Source: an uncultured Paracoccaceae bacterium
GTDB lineage: Bacteria; Pseudomonadota; Alphaproteobacteria; Rhodobacterales; Rhodobacteraceae
Direction: 5' to 3'
Length of the DNA stretch: 64,000 bases
Assembly: GCA_958439195.1 (NCBI GenBank)
Contig: OY288169.1
Span: 1-64,000, forward strand
In this document: positions 25,363 to 33,462 of the stretch, one piece after another
Layout: each line of letters opens with the position of its first letter
How positions within the stretch are numbered: the stretch's first letter is position 1
Position numbers and translations under genes: made by a program
The notes under the pieces: generated by a model
Seen by the model: the letters and a program-made list of their open reading frames with translations, nothing else
What the model was told of the DNA's origin: nothing
Databases searched by the model: none

Positions 25363-25486
25363 TCTACTAATGGTCCGGTGGTCCGTTTGGCCGCTGGACC
25401 GCCTTAGATCTCCGTAACGACATCTGTCCGGACCGCAAGTGGCACACCCTGACAAACGCAAGCATCCGTGAATTAAAGGTTCGATC

Positions 25487-26293
25487 ATGCGGAATTTTTT
25501 CACTTTGGGGACAGTCTTGGCGCAGTGCGCCTTGCCGCTCAATGCGCATGAGTTCTGGGTGGAGCCACTGGATTTTCAGGTTGCAGTGGGTGGTGAGATT
25601 ACGCTCGATCTGAAGGTTGGTCAGATGCTGGAGGGTCAGTCCTATCCTTACTTGTCTCACAAGTTCGGCCGCTACCAAACGACTGATGCCACCGGCGTGC
25701 ATGATCTAATCGGCGATGAGGGAGACACGCCTTCCGTCGTCTACGACGCCACTGCTCCGGGACTACACGTCATCTCCTATCACGCACTTCCGGAGCTGCT
25801 GACCTACGATAACTTCCGAGATTTTGTAGATTTCTTGGACGAAGAGGGCCTGAGTTCTGTCGCCGAGCTGCATCGGACACGCAGGTTGCCCGATACCGGG
25901 TTCACGGAAAAATACACTCGCAATGCAAAGGCCCTTGTTCAGGTCGGGTCACCGATCGAGGGAAGCACGGATCAGGCGACGGGTATGGATTTCGAGCTTG
26001 TTGCGTTACGCAATCCCTATCTGCCGGCCGTTAATTTGCCTGTGAAGCTGTTATGGCAAGATGTTGAGGTTCCTAATGCGCAAGTGGCAGTGTTTCGGCG
26101 AATGGGTGATGAAGTAACGCGTGCGACGTATCGAACCAATGCTCGGGGGATTGCAGATATCCCCCTACCGGGTGACGGCATCTACCTACTCAGTTCAGTC
26201 TACATGGAAGAGACTGCGGAAGACAGTGGCGCGGCCTGGCACAGCATTTGGGCATCCTTGACCTTTGCGATCGAACAGGAGGTTGCCCCATGA
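25487..26293 (+). CDS. DUF4198-like periplasmic protein
   Basis: A 268-residue protein. The start MRNFFTLGTVLAQCALPLNAHEFWVEP is a short signal followed by the His-Glu-(Phe)-Trp that opens mature DUF4198/NikM-like proteins. Beta-rich domains follow (VAVGGEITLDLKVG; LPVKLLWQDVEVPNAQVAVFRR; NARGIADIPLPGDGIYLLS). Proteins of this type accompany nickel/cobalt or other metal permeases and present a His at the new N-terminus. The overlap with the HupE-like gene (ATGA) and the exposed N-terminal His support a shared metal-uptake role. The metal is not determined. Confidence 0.75.
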   Translation: MRNFFTLGTVLAQCALPLNAHEFWVEPLDFQVAVGGEITLDLKVGQMLEGQSYPYLSHKFGRYQTTDATGVHDLIGDEGDTPSVVYDATAPGLHVISYHALPELLTYDNFRDFVDFLDEEGLSSVAELHRTRRLPDTGFTEKYTRNAKALVQVGSPIEGSTDQATGMDFELVALRNPYLPAVNLPVKLLWQDVEVPNAQVAVFRRMGDEVTRATYRTNARGIADIPLPGDGIYLLSSVYMEETAEDSGAAWHSIWASLTFAIEQEVAP

Positions 26294-27405
26294 AATCCTT
26301 CTGGCTTTTTCTGTTAATTGTGGTGCTGCCAACCTTCGTGACCGCCCATGAGATGCGACCGGCGATCGCGACAGCGACGATCAGTGCAAGCGGTGCATTC
26401 GACTTGGTGATCTCCCTCAATCTTGAGGCAGCCATGGCCGGGATTGAGCCCCAGCATTCCGATACGGCGGATAGCCCGCAGTCACAGACCTATGAAGACC
26501 TGCGCGCACTGAGCCCGGGATATCTTGAGTCAAGATTTCAAATGTTCGGGCCGCGACTTGCACAAGCCGTTGGCCTTTCATCTGCAGGTGCCGAGTCTGC
26601 ACCTCTGAAGATCGTCAGCGTGTCTATTCCACCTGTCGGTGATCTTGCCGAGGCGCGCGTATCGGAAATCACCTTCAGCGGCACACTTCCTAGTTCCACG
26701 GAGAAGGTTGTTTGGTTCTTTGACCCCGCGTTCGGGGACAGCGTTATCAGGTTGCGCTCATCGAGCGAAGAAAAGCCGTTTCATTCGCAATATGTGAGTG
26801 GCACGAAGAGTGCGGCAATTTCACTAGATGAAAACATCGGACGCCCCGCAGCGTCGGTCTTCGTAGAATACCTGAAAATTGGTTTTGTTCACATCATCCC
26901 AAAGGGGCTTGACCACATCCTGTTTATCGTTGGTCTGTTTCTTTTGTCGACCCGGCGTTCGATCCTTTTCTGGCAGGTCACTGCTTTCACGGTCGCTCAC
27001 ACCATTACCTTGGCACTCGGATCTCTCGGAGTGGTTCGAGTATCTCCTTCAATTGTTGAACCCTTAATCGCCTTGTCCATCGTCTATGTTGCCGTCGAAA
27101 ACTTGGTTACAACACGGATGACAGCTTGGCGACCGGTGATCATCTTTGGTTTTGGCCTATTGCATGGACTCGGTTTCTCGGGGGTGCTTTCTCAGTTCGG
27201 ACTGTCGAGCGTCGGCTTCGCAACTGGCTTGATAGCATTCAACATCGGTGTTGAGCTTGGCCAACTAGCTGTAATAGCAGCATGCTTCCTCATGGTCGGT
27301 TGGGCAATGAACATGCGCGCTTATCGCCGGTTGGTCGTTTACCCTGCGTCAGTGCTCATCGCTATCACAGCAAGCTATTGGTCGATTGAGCGAGCGTTCG
27401 CATAG
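26290..27405 (+). CDS. HupE/UreJ-type membrane protein with exported N-terminal domain
   Basis: A 371-residue protein. A signal peptide ending TFVTAHEMRP again leaves an N-terminal HE. A periplasmic domain of about 170 residues follows. About six or seven membrane helices then carry the HupE/UreJ_2 hallmarks HIIPKGLDHILFIVG, VTAFTVAHTITLALG, FGFGLLHGLGFSG and LIAFNIGVELGQLAV. The His residues within helices suggest metal permeation, probably nickel or cobalt. The start at 26290 overlaps the preceding stop. A second member of the family occurs at 59472. Confidence 0.8.
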   Translation: MKSFWLFLLIVVLPTFVTAHEMRPAIATATISASGAFDLVISLNLEAAMAGIEPQHSDTADSPQSQTYEDLRALSPGYLESRFQMFGPRLAQAVGLSSAGAESAPLKIVSVSIPPVGDLAEARVSEITFSGTLPSSTEKVVWFFDPAFGDSVIRLRSSSEEKPFHSQYVSGTKSAAISLDENIGRPAASVFVEYLKIGFVHIIPKGLDHILFIVGLFLLSTRRSILFWQVTAFTVAHTITLALGSLGVVRVSPSIVEPLIALSIVYVAVENLVTTRMTAWRPVIIFGFGLLHGLGFSGVLSQFGLSSVGFATGLIAFNIGVELGQLAVIAACFLMVGWAMNMRAYRRLVVYPASVLIAITASYWSIERAFA

Positions 27406-27586
27406 CAAGGCTGACAGCTGAATTGCCCTTTATTTGGTCAAAACTATCCCACGACCTTTGAATTTGGAATGCCATGCTCGGGTAGCTGTTCAGCCGGCAA
27501 CGCAACCCGGAACTCTGCAACCTGGCGATCGAAGCCTCGTGGCCGGGAAACGTTTCTGTATGTGCGCGCTACTGCCAGTTACGATA

Positions 27587-27952
27587 TCAGTCTGTGTTAT
27601 CGAGCATTGATCTGGCTTGATCGGCCCATGCTGACATTTGATCACGCAGGTGGTCTGGTTGCACCAACCCGGCTGCCCAGTCCAGTCGATTTGCATCCTT
27701 GGTAACCTGAGCGCGAAGCAGGCCAATCTCAGCATCTTTGACGGCGAGCAATTCCGCTGCTTTTCGCAGCAAGAACGCCTGATCCCAAGGATGGGACGGG
27801 CTGACCGCCTTGCAATTCTGCGCCTCAGCCTCAAGCGCAACCTTCAGATCACGCGCAGATTGAGTTTCATCCATCGTGAGGTCGCCGGTGGGTTGCGGGG
27901 CTGCTACGTTTCGAAGAGGCAAGTATCTGACAAGTTTGGGCTTGCGTGCCAT
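27587..27952 (-). CDS. Hypothetical protein, helical
   Basis: A 121-residue frame starting MARKPKLVRYLPLRN. The middle and C-terminal part is strongly helical and heptad-like (ARDLKVALEAEAQNCKAV; KAAELLAVKDAEIGLLRAQV), ending in a Trp-containing amphipathic segment (RLDWAAGLV). It looks like a real short coiled-coil protein but no family is recognised. It lies 77 bp downstream of the TadG-like gene on the same strand. Start choice is uncertain; an in-frame extension reaches 28033. Confidence 0.45.
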   Translation of the reverse strand: MARKPKLVRYLPLRNVAAPQPTGDLTMDETQSARDLKVALEAEAQNCKAVSPSHPWDQAFLLRKAAELLAVKDAEIGLLRAQVTKDANRLDWAAGLVQPDHLRDQMSAWADQARSMLDNTD

Positions 27953-28029
27953 GCGTTTGAGCCTTCTACCGAATACGCCAAGTGGCCCGTGCCGGTGCGA
28001 TGATCTCCGATCACCGGCCGCGCACACCC

Positions 28030-29337
28030 TCACTGCACGAGTTTGAAGTACGAAGCTTGGAAGTTGTTTTCCATGCCCGTGCCGCAGAAGCTCATACTCA
28101 TGTTTGAGGTGCCAGAGATCGTTCCGCCTGCCACCATTGCAGCTCCCTCGACGCCGTTCGCATTTGCGGAGAACTCAATGTCGCCTTGAGCGAGAAGTTG
28201 ACTGCCATAGATGTGGAGGTCAGAGGTGAATTTCATACCACCCAAAGTAACGAGCTGAACGTCTCCGCCAGGCTCGCAGTTGTCATCTTTTCCCACAACG
28301 AGGCCCGCAGACGAGTTTTGGGAGTCTGGCGCCTTGCTCTTCGACACGATGACTGCATCTTCAATGGTGACGCCATTGCCATAGCTGATCTTGCAGTTTG
28401 TGACGATCAGGTTACGTCTGATCGGAACGTCGTTCTCAAAGTACAACGTGGAATTTCCACCGGTGCCACATGTGAACCGATATGCGACACCGTTGTTGAT
28501 TTCCTCATCAGAGACCCTATTGTCCTTAAATGTCTGAAACACCCCGTTGATGTAATCAGGTTTCACATCTGGATCGAGATTCTCCAGTTTGGTAATGAGC
28601 TGCTCAATTCTCCTAACAATCCTGATGTTCCAAGATCCTTCACGAAGTGCCTGCTCGAGTCCATCATTCGACTCGTAACCAGAGTTAGGAAGTTCGAGAT
28701 CATCCAGATCCGTCATAGACACCACGGTGCCTGGTTCAAAGGTGTTGTTTGAGTTCAGGGACACATACTCGTTAGAGTGGATGCAGAAGCCATTGGTGTA
28801 GGTGTTGTTGGACTGCAGATCGACCACGCCGTTTGCAACAAAGCCTTCACGCAAGCAAGTCGGGTAGTATGTCGTGAAAACCGCACTTCGGATGAGCTGC
28901 CAATCGTTGATCCCTAGTATGCGAAGCAGATGGGTAGGGACTGGATTGTTTCGTTCATCGACCCTAGATGCCGTCACATAGACGGCCGCGCGCGAGTTTG
29001 CGTTTGCGGTGAACGACAGCGTCACTGGATCCCAAACCCCAAATACGACGTCACCAGCAGTAATTGGCGTGCCATACTGCCCTTCTGGCATGTTCTCTTG
29101 GGCAACCCGCACCGCGACTTGCGCCGCATCGGCGGCATTCATGGTCTCTCTCGCCAGTAGCGCAGCATGTGCAGCTGCGTCGACTGCGATCTGTAATCTT
29201 GTGCGTTCGTTCATAAGGTTCTGCACATCGATGGCGTATCCGCCCACCATCATTAGGGCAAGAAGCAGAAAGAAACTGAAGAAGGACGCAGCGCCGGATT
29301 CGGACTGCGCAAAGGTCTCACGATTGCTCATCATCAT
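28030..29337 (-). CDS. TadG-like pilus-associated protein
   Basis: A 435-residue protein. A short N-terminus is followed by one membrane segment (FFSFFLLLALMMVGGYAIDVQNL), then MNERTRLQIAVDAAAHAALL, the TadG signature for pseudopilin-like surface proteins. The C-terminal 300 residues are Asn/Ser/Gly-rich beta sequence with repeating turns (VVDLQSNNTYTNGF; YVSLNSNNTFEPG; LYFENDVPI; MKFTSDLHIYGSQL), as in a bactofilin-like or parallel-beta fold. It overlaps the TadE-like gene by ATGA. An ATG two codons later (29331) has better spacing from GGAGG. No other tad/flp genes are in the window. Confidence 0.75.
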   Translation of the reverse strand: MMMSNRETFAQSESGAASFFSFFLLLALMMVGGYAIDVQNLMNERTRLQIAVDAAAHAALLARETMNAADAAQVAVRVAQENMPEGQYGTPITAGDVVFGVWDPVTLSFTANANSRAAVYVTASRVDERNNPVPTHLLRILGINDWQLIRSAVFTTYYPTCLREGFVANGVVDLQSNNTYTNGFCIHSNEYVSLNSNNTFEPGTVVSMTDLDDLELPNSGYESNDGLEQALREGSWNIRIVRRIEQLITKLENLDPDVKPDYINGVFQTFKDNRVSDEEINNGVAYRFTCGTGGNSTLYFENDVPIRRNLIVTNCKISYGNGVTIEDAVIVSKSKAPDSQNSSAGLVVGKDDNCEPGGDVQLVTLGGMKFTSDLHIYGSQLLAQGDIEFSANANGVEGAAMVAGGTISGTSNMSMSFCGTGMENNFQASYFKLVQ

Positions 29338-29750
29338 GCCTCCGATAGATGTTGGGAAGACACGCGAATATTCAATGAGCGAAAGGCGTCTATAAGTGAG
29401 GTTGCGGTCAAATCAGAGGCAGGCATGATCACGGTAGAACTGATTACGCCGGCGTCGATGGTCGTCAATACCGTCGCGTTAGGAGAGATCTCCGAAACGC
29501 GATTAAAAATGTAGGACTGCGTGTCAGTACTGGATATCATGCGGCCAATAGAAGTTGCCCTGTTGGCGTCTTGGACGATCCGTAGGACTTGCGCTTGCTT
29601 TGAGAAAATTAGAGCAGCGTCTGCCACCAGACAGAAGAGCAGCATGAAGATCGGGAACCAGATCACCATCTCGATCGTGGTAGATCCAGAGGTGCTTCGG
29701 GTGAAGTTTTTGGCGGACCGATGCAACCATTTCCAGCTTAGAATCGACAT
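29334..29750 (-). CDS. TadE-like pseudopilin
   Basis: A 138-residue protein. The hydrophobic N-terminal segment preceded by Gly and followed by Glu (SGSTTIEMVIWFPIFMLLF) is the TadE/pseudopilin prepilin signature. The rest is a short polar, partly beta domain with several Ser/Thr. It is the first gene of a two-gene unit with the TadG-like gene. In tad systems TadE and TadF/G assist Flp fibre assembly; here the pair is an orphan. Confidence 0.8.
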   Translation of the reverse strand: MSILSWKWLHRSAKNFTRSTSGSTTIEMVIWFPIFMLLFCLVADAALIFSKQAQVLRIVQDANRATSIGRMISSTDTQSYIFNRVSEISPNATVLTTIDAGVISSTVIMPASDLTATSLIDAFRSLNIRVSSQHLSEA

Positions 29751-30178
29751 GGTGCACCCCCTCGGCTAAATTATCGTTTTGATCCATTCAGATCTTGGCA
29801 TGATTTTGTCGTAAGTTTGCTTTATCGGCGGCAAGGCGAACCGTGAGCTACTCCCGAGAATCGGACAGTGACGACAGCTACGATCTGACGTCTGCTGGTC
29901 TCCAAGAGCGAGGAGATCAGGATATGAAGAAACGCAGAAACCATGACGCTGGGTTCAAGGTCCTTGCAAGCCATTGGTGCTTCGGAATGCCACAAGCGTA
30001 GTCCGTCAGTAACGAAGCCTATCGTACGATCAGCCGACCCTGCCTTTCTACTAGGGCTCCAATTAACCAGCAGGAGAGCTACCGCGAGGTCAGAAAATTA
30101 TTGATCTGATCAATGATATCTATAATCATATGATTTACGCACATCTAGCGAAGTGTATCGAGCACGGAGAGATGAACA
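29751..30178. other. Divergent intergenic region with the sugar-acid operon promoter
   Basis: 428 bp with no gene. Its first 300 bp hold nothing I recognise. The last 80 bp carry the operator palindromes and a TATAAT hexamer, listed separately. The DNA is A/T-rich compared with the operon that follows. Confidence 0.5.
30100..30135 (+). promoter_or_regulatory. Promoter with GntR-type palindrome before the dehydratase operon
   Basis: ATTGATCTGATCAAT (30100-30114) is a perfect 7-1-7 inverted repeat. TATAAT at 30121-30126 is a good -10 hexamer. AATCATATGATT at 30124-30135 is a second perfect palindrome that overlaps it. Binding there would block the promoter. The likely binder is the GntR protein encoded by the last gene of the operon (inference). 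Confidence 0.65.
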
Positions 30179-31351
30179 ATGAAGATCACCCGGATAATGG
30201 CACGGGCCGTGAACGCGGAAATGCGCAACTGGATCTTCGTGCGGGTCGAGACGGATCAGCCCGGGCTCTATGGCTGGGGCGAGGGTACGCTGGAATGGAA
30301 GACGCGCGCGGTCATGGGGGCGATTGCTGACCTTGAGCCGTTGCTGATCGGGACCGATCCGCGTGATATCGAACAGGCTGTCCGGCGCATGCACAAGCAT
30401 GGATTCTGGAAGATGGGTGTGATCGGAACCACTGCGATTTCTGCCATCGAGGTCGCACTGTGGGATATTCTAGGCAAGGAGCTCGGCGTTCCGGTCTGGC
30501 GTCTCCTGGGTGGCAAAGTCCGCGACCGGGTACCAGTTTACACGCATCTGGGCCTTGGTGACATGCGCGCAGTCTATGAGACAATGGACCCCGAAGCACT
30601 GGCTGATCGTGGCCGCGAGGTCGTGGCGCAAGGCTACCGGGCGCTAAAGGTTGTCTTCATTCCCTATACCCACATCCTTGCACCCACACGGGCCATCGAC
30701 CATTGCGCAAGCCTGATGCAGGGCTTGCGAGAGGCGGTCGGACCAGAGGTTGAAATCATGATCGACTTTCACGGCCGCCCCGGATCGACGGCGGCAGCAC
30801 TTGATTACATCCGGGCCATCGCACCAGGGCGGCCGCTATTCGTCGAGGAGCCGATCCAACCGGGCGACGCCGTCGCGATGCGCGAAGTAACCGAGCACGC
30901 CGGTGTTGCCATCGCAACAGGAGAGCGGTTGATCGGGCGGGCCGAGTTTGCGGCGCATGTGGCGCTCCGAGCCATGCACGTGGCCCAGCCAGACATCGCG
31001 CACACCGGCGGACTGGCCGAAACGAAAAAGATTGCAGCCATGTGCGAAACGGCTGGAATCGGCGTGGCACCGCACAATCCGCTCGGTCCCATTGCCAGCG
31101 CCGCAGCGCTTCATTTCGCCGTGTCGACCCCCAACTTCGTCATTCAGGAGGAAATGTCCGGGGCAGTTCCCTGGTTCGACACCGTCGTTCATGGGCCGAT
31201 CCACCGCGACGGTGATGCGTGGCTAGTTCCCGGGGCGCCCGGCCTTGGGGTCGAGGTGAACGAGGCGGAGGCGGATCGCCACCCTTTCGCACCCGAGGTG
31301 CAGCATGCCGTGCATGCCGTCCTTCCGGACGGCACCATCGTGGACTGGTAA
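30179..31351 (+). CDS. Enolase-superfamily sugar-acid dehydratase (D-galactonate dehydratase type)
   Basis: A 390-residue mandelate racemase/DgoD-group enzyme. It dehydrates an aldonic acid to a 2-keto-3-deoxy acid. The metal and catalytic region MIDFHGRPGS holds the DFHGR of galactonate dehydratases, with PLFVEEP as the next metal ligand and GVAPHNPLGPIASAAA carrying the catalytic His. These three motifs are nearly those of DgoD, so galactonate or a close isomer is the best substrate guess, although arabinonate or fuconate cannot be excluded. It opens an operon with an ABC sugar importer, a lactonase and a GntR repressor. Confidence 0.8.
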   Translation: MKITRIMARAVNAEMRNWIFVRVETDQPGLYGWGEGTLEWKTRAVMGAIADLEPLLIGTDPRDIEQAVRRMHKHGFWKMGVIGTTAISAIEVALWDILGKELGVPVWRLLGGKVRDRVPVYTHLGLGDMRAVYETMDPEALADRGREVVAQGYRALKVVFIPYTHILAPTRAIDHCASLMQGLREAVGPEVEIMIDFHGRPGSTAAALDYIRAIAPGRPLFVEEPIQPGDAVAMREVTEHAGVAIATGERLIGRAEFAAHVALRAMHVAQPDIAHTGGLAETKKIAAMCETAGIGVAPHNPLGPIASAAALHFAVSTPNFVIQEEMSGAVPWFDTVVHGPIHRDGDAWLVPGAPGLGVEVNEAEADRHPFAPEVQHAVHAVLPDGTIVDW

Positions 31352-31352
31352 C

Positions 31353-32309
31353 ATGGCAGCATCGCGCACCGCGCTTCGACGGGTTCTGGCCGAACTGGGA
31401 GCAGTCTGGCTGGCGGTCATCGGCCTTTATGCCATCGCCTCAATCGTCTCGCCGCCAATGCTGCAGTTGGGGCAGGTCTTCAACATCCTGCAGGTAGCGT
31501 CCTTTCTGGGTGTCATTGCGCTGGGGCAATTCGTGGTGGTCCTGTCGGGTGGGATTGACCTGTCACAGGCCGGGGTTGTCACGCTGACGAACATCGTGGC
31601 GACAAGCGTCATGCTTGGCGAGGATACGATGATCCTGCCTGCCATCGCCATCTGCGTGGGCCTTGCGCTGGTGATCGGCATCCTGAACGGCGCGATGGTG
31701 GCGGTGCTGGGGATTACCCCGCTGGTGGCGACGTTGGGCATGAATGCGTTGCTGTTCGGGTCGGCGCTGGTATTCACCGGCGGCGCGCCACGGGGCGCGG
31801 GGGCACCTGCGCTGGACGCAATCGGCAACGGTACCTTGGGCGGAGTTCCGGTGGCGACGCTGATCTGGCTCGTACTGGCGGCAATGCTTTGGGCGCTGAT
31901 GCGGCAGACAGTTTTCGGGCGTTGGCTCTATTCCGTCGGTGGCAATGCCCGCGCCGCCCACATGATGGGCGTTCCGGTAGAGCGGGTGACGATTACAGCC
32001 TATGCCTTGTCGACGATCATGGCGGCCTTCGGGGGATTGCTGCTGACCGCCTATGTCGGCAACCCGTCGCTGGGGATCGGCAACCAGTATCTGTTCACCG
32101 CCGTCGCGGCCGTGGTCGTAGGCGGTGCCGCGCTGAGCGGAGGTGTCGGCAGCGTTCCCGCGACCGTAGGCGGCGCCGTGTTCATCACTGTTCTTGGCAG
32201 TTTCACCAATATCGTGCGCGTTTCGACCGGCGCGCAGTTCGTCATTCAGGGCGCGCTGATCCTAGCCAGCGTCTACGCCTACCGCCAGTTCGCGCGCCGC
32301 CGTCCCTGA
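31353..32309 (+). CDS. Sugar ABC transporter permease (RbsC-type)
   Basis: A 318-residue permease with about nine membrane segments of the ribose/xylose/galactose class. The typical GGIDLSQAGVVTL and VVGGAALSGGVGSVPATVGGA loops face the ATPase. The start at 31353 lies one base after the dehydratase stop. The operon contains a second permease fused to the ATPase, so this transporter would use a hetero-dimer of permeases. Confidence 0.85.
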   Translation: MAASRTALRRVLAELGAVWLAVIGLYAIASIVSPPMLQLGQVFNILQVASFLGVIALGQFVVVLSGGIDLSQAGVVTLTNIVATSVMLGEDTMILPAIAICVGLALVIGILNGAMVAVLGITPLVATLGMNALLFGSALVFTGGAPRGAGAPALDAIGNGTLGGVPVATLIWLVLAAMLWALMRQTVFGRWLYSVGGNARAAHMMGVPVERVTITAYALSTIMAAFGGLLLTAYVGNPSLGIGNQYLFTAVAAVVVGGAALSGGVGSVPATVGGAVFITVLGSFTNIVRVSTGAQFVIQGALILASVYAYRQFARRRP

Positions 32310-32370
32310 CGACAGGGCGCGAAGCCGATGCGTCCGGAGGGGCCGCACAACACTGACCAAAGGGAGGAAC

Positions 32371-33462
32371 ATGATTATGTCGACAACAAAAGGCACCAAC
32401 TGGTCGCGGCGGCGGCTGATGGGAACGGGACTGGCCGCGATGGGCGGGCTGCTTTTGCCAAGCAGCATGCTGCGCGCGCAAGAGGGTGCCACGCTTGATG
32501 CCGTGGGCGACATGATGTCGATGGCGGCCAAACCCGGACCCTACAGAATTGGCTTTTCAAACGGCTTTTCGGGGAACTCCTGGCGCGCGATGGCCATTGC
32601 CGCCCTTCAGGCCGAAGCGGCAGCGACTCCTGACATTGCCGAGTTCGTCGTATTGGACGGACAGGGCGACATCAACAAGCAGGTCAACGACATCGAAACG
32701 CTGATCAATCAGGGGGTAGATGCCATTCTGGTGATCGCCAATTCGGGGGCTGCGGTGGCCCCGATCCTGCGCGATGCGACGGCCGAGGGGATCGTGACCG
32801 CGCCCTTCAACCTGCCCGTCGATGGCGAAGATTGGTCCACATATGTCGGTACTGATCCGCTGCGCAAAGGGGGCACGCTGGGGAAATGGCTGTCGGATGC
32901 ATTGGGGGGGACGGGCAAGATCGTCGCGTTGGGCGGTCTGCCGGGCAACAGCTATACCGCTGCCGGGTGGGAGGGCGCTCAGGCGCAGTTTGCCCCCGGC
33001 ATCGAGGTGCTGGCCTTCCGCGACGCCCATTGGGAGGAGGATCGCGCCAAGGTGGTGATGGCCGACCTAATTGCTGCCTATCCGCAGATTGATGGGGTCT
33101 GGTGTGACGGCGGACAGGTTGGTGCCGGTGCGATGAAGGCGCTGCTGGCCGCGGGCAGACCGCTGGTCCCTGTGACCGGCGACGATTACAACGGCATGCT
33201 CAAGCTTTATGATGCCGAAAAGGGGAACCACCCCAAGTTCGATATCGGTTTGATGTCCGAGCCGACCTGGCAGGGCATCTTTGCTATGCGCGCGGTCGTG
33301 TCGCTGCTCAAGGGCGAACAAGTGCCCAAGCGGCAGGTTCTGGTGCCAAAGATGATCACGCGTAACAACTACGCACAGTACCTTCGCCCCGGCCTACCGG
33401 ACGGTGTTTTCACCGACACCTCGCTGAGTGACGAGGAATTGGCCAAGATCTTCAACGCATGA
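32371..33462 (+). CDS. Tat-exported sugar-binding protein of the ABC transporter
   Basis: A 363-residue periplasmic type I (RbsB-like) binding protein. The Tat signal SRRRLMGTGLAAMGGLLLPS is unusual for this class and implies folding before export. The ligand lobe begins YRIGFSNGFSGNSWRAMAI, with DINKQVNDIETLINQGVDAI and GTDPLRKGGTLGKWL. GGGAGGAAC precedes the ATG; an ATG at 32377 (MSTTKGTN) is also possible. It overlaps the ATPase gene by four bases. Confidence 0.85.
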   Translation: MIMSTTKGTNWSRRRLMGTGLAAMGGLLLPSSMLRAQEGATLDAVGDMMSMAAKPGPYRIGFSNGFSGNSWRAMAIAALQAEAAATPDIAEFVVLDGQGDINKQVNDIETLINQGVDAILVIANSGAAVAPILRDATAEGIVTAPFNLPVDGEDWSTYVGTDPLRKGGTLGKWLSDALGGTGKIVALGGLPGNSYTAAGWEGAQAQFAPGIEVLAFRDAHWEEDRAKVVMADLIAAYPQIDGVWCDGGQVGAGAMKALLAAGRPLVPVTGDDYNGMLKLYDAEKGNHPKFDIGLMSEPTWQGIFAMRAVVSLLKGEQVPKRQVLVPKMITRNNYAQYLRPGLPDGVFTDTSLSDEELAKIFNA

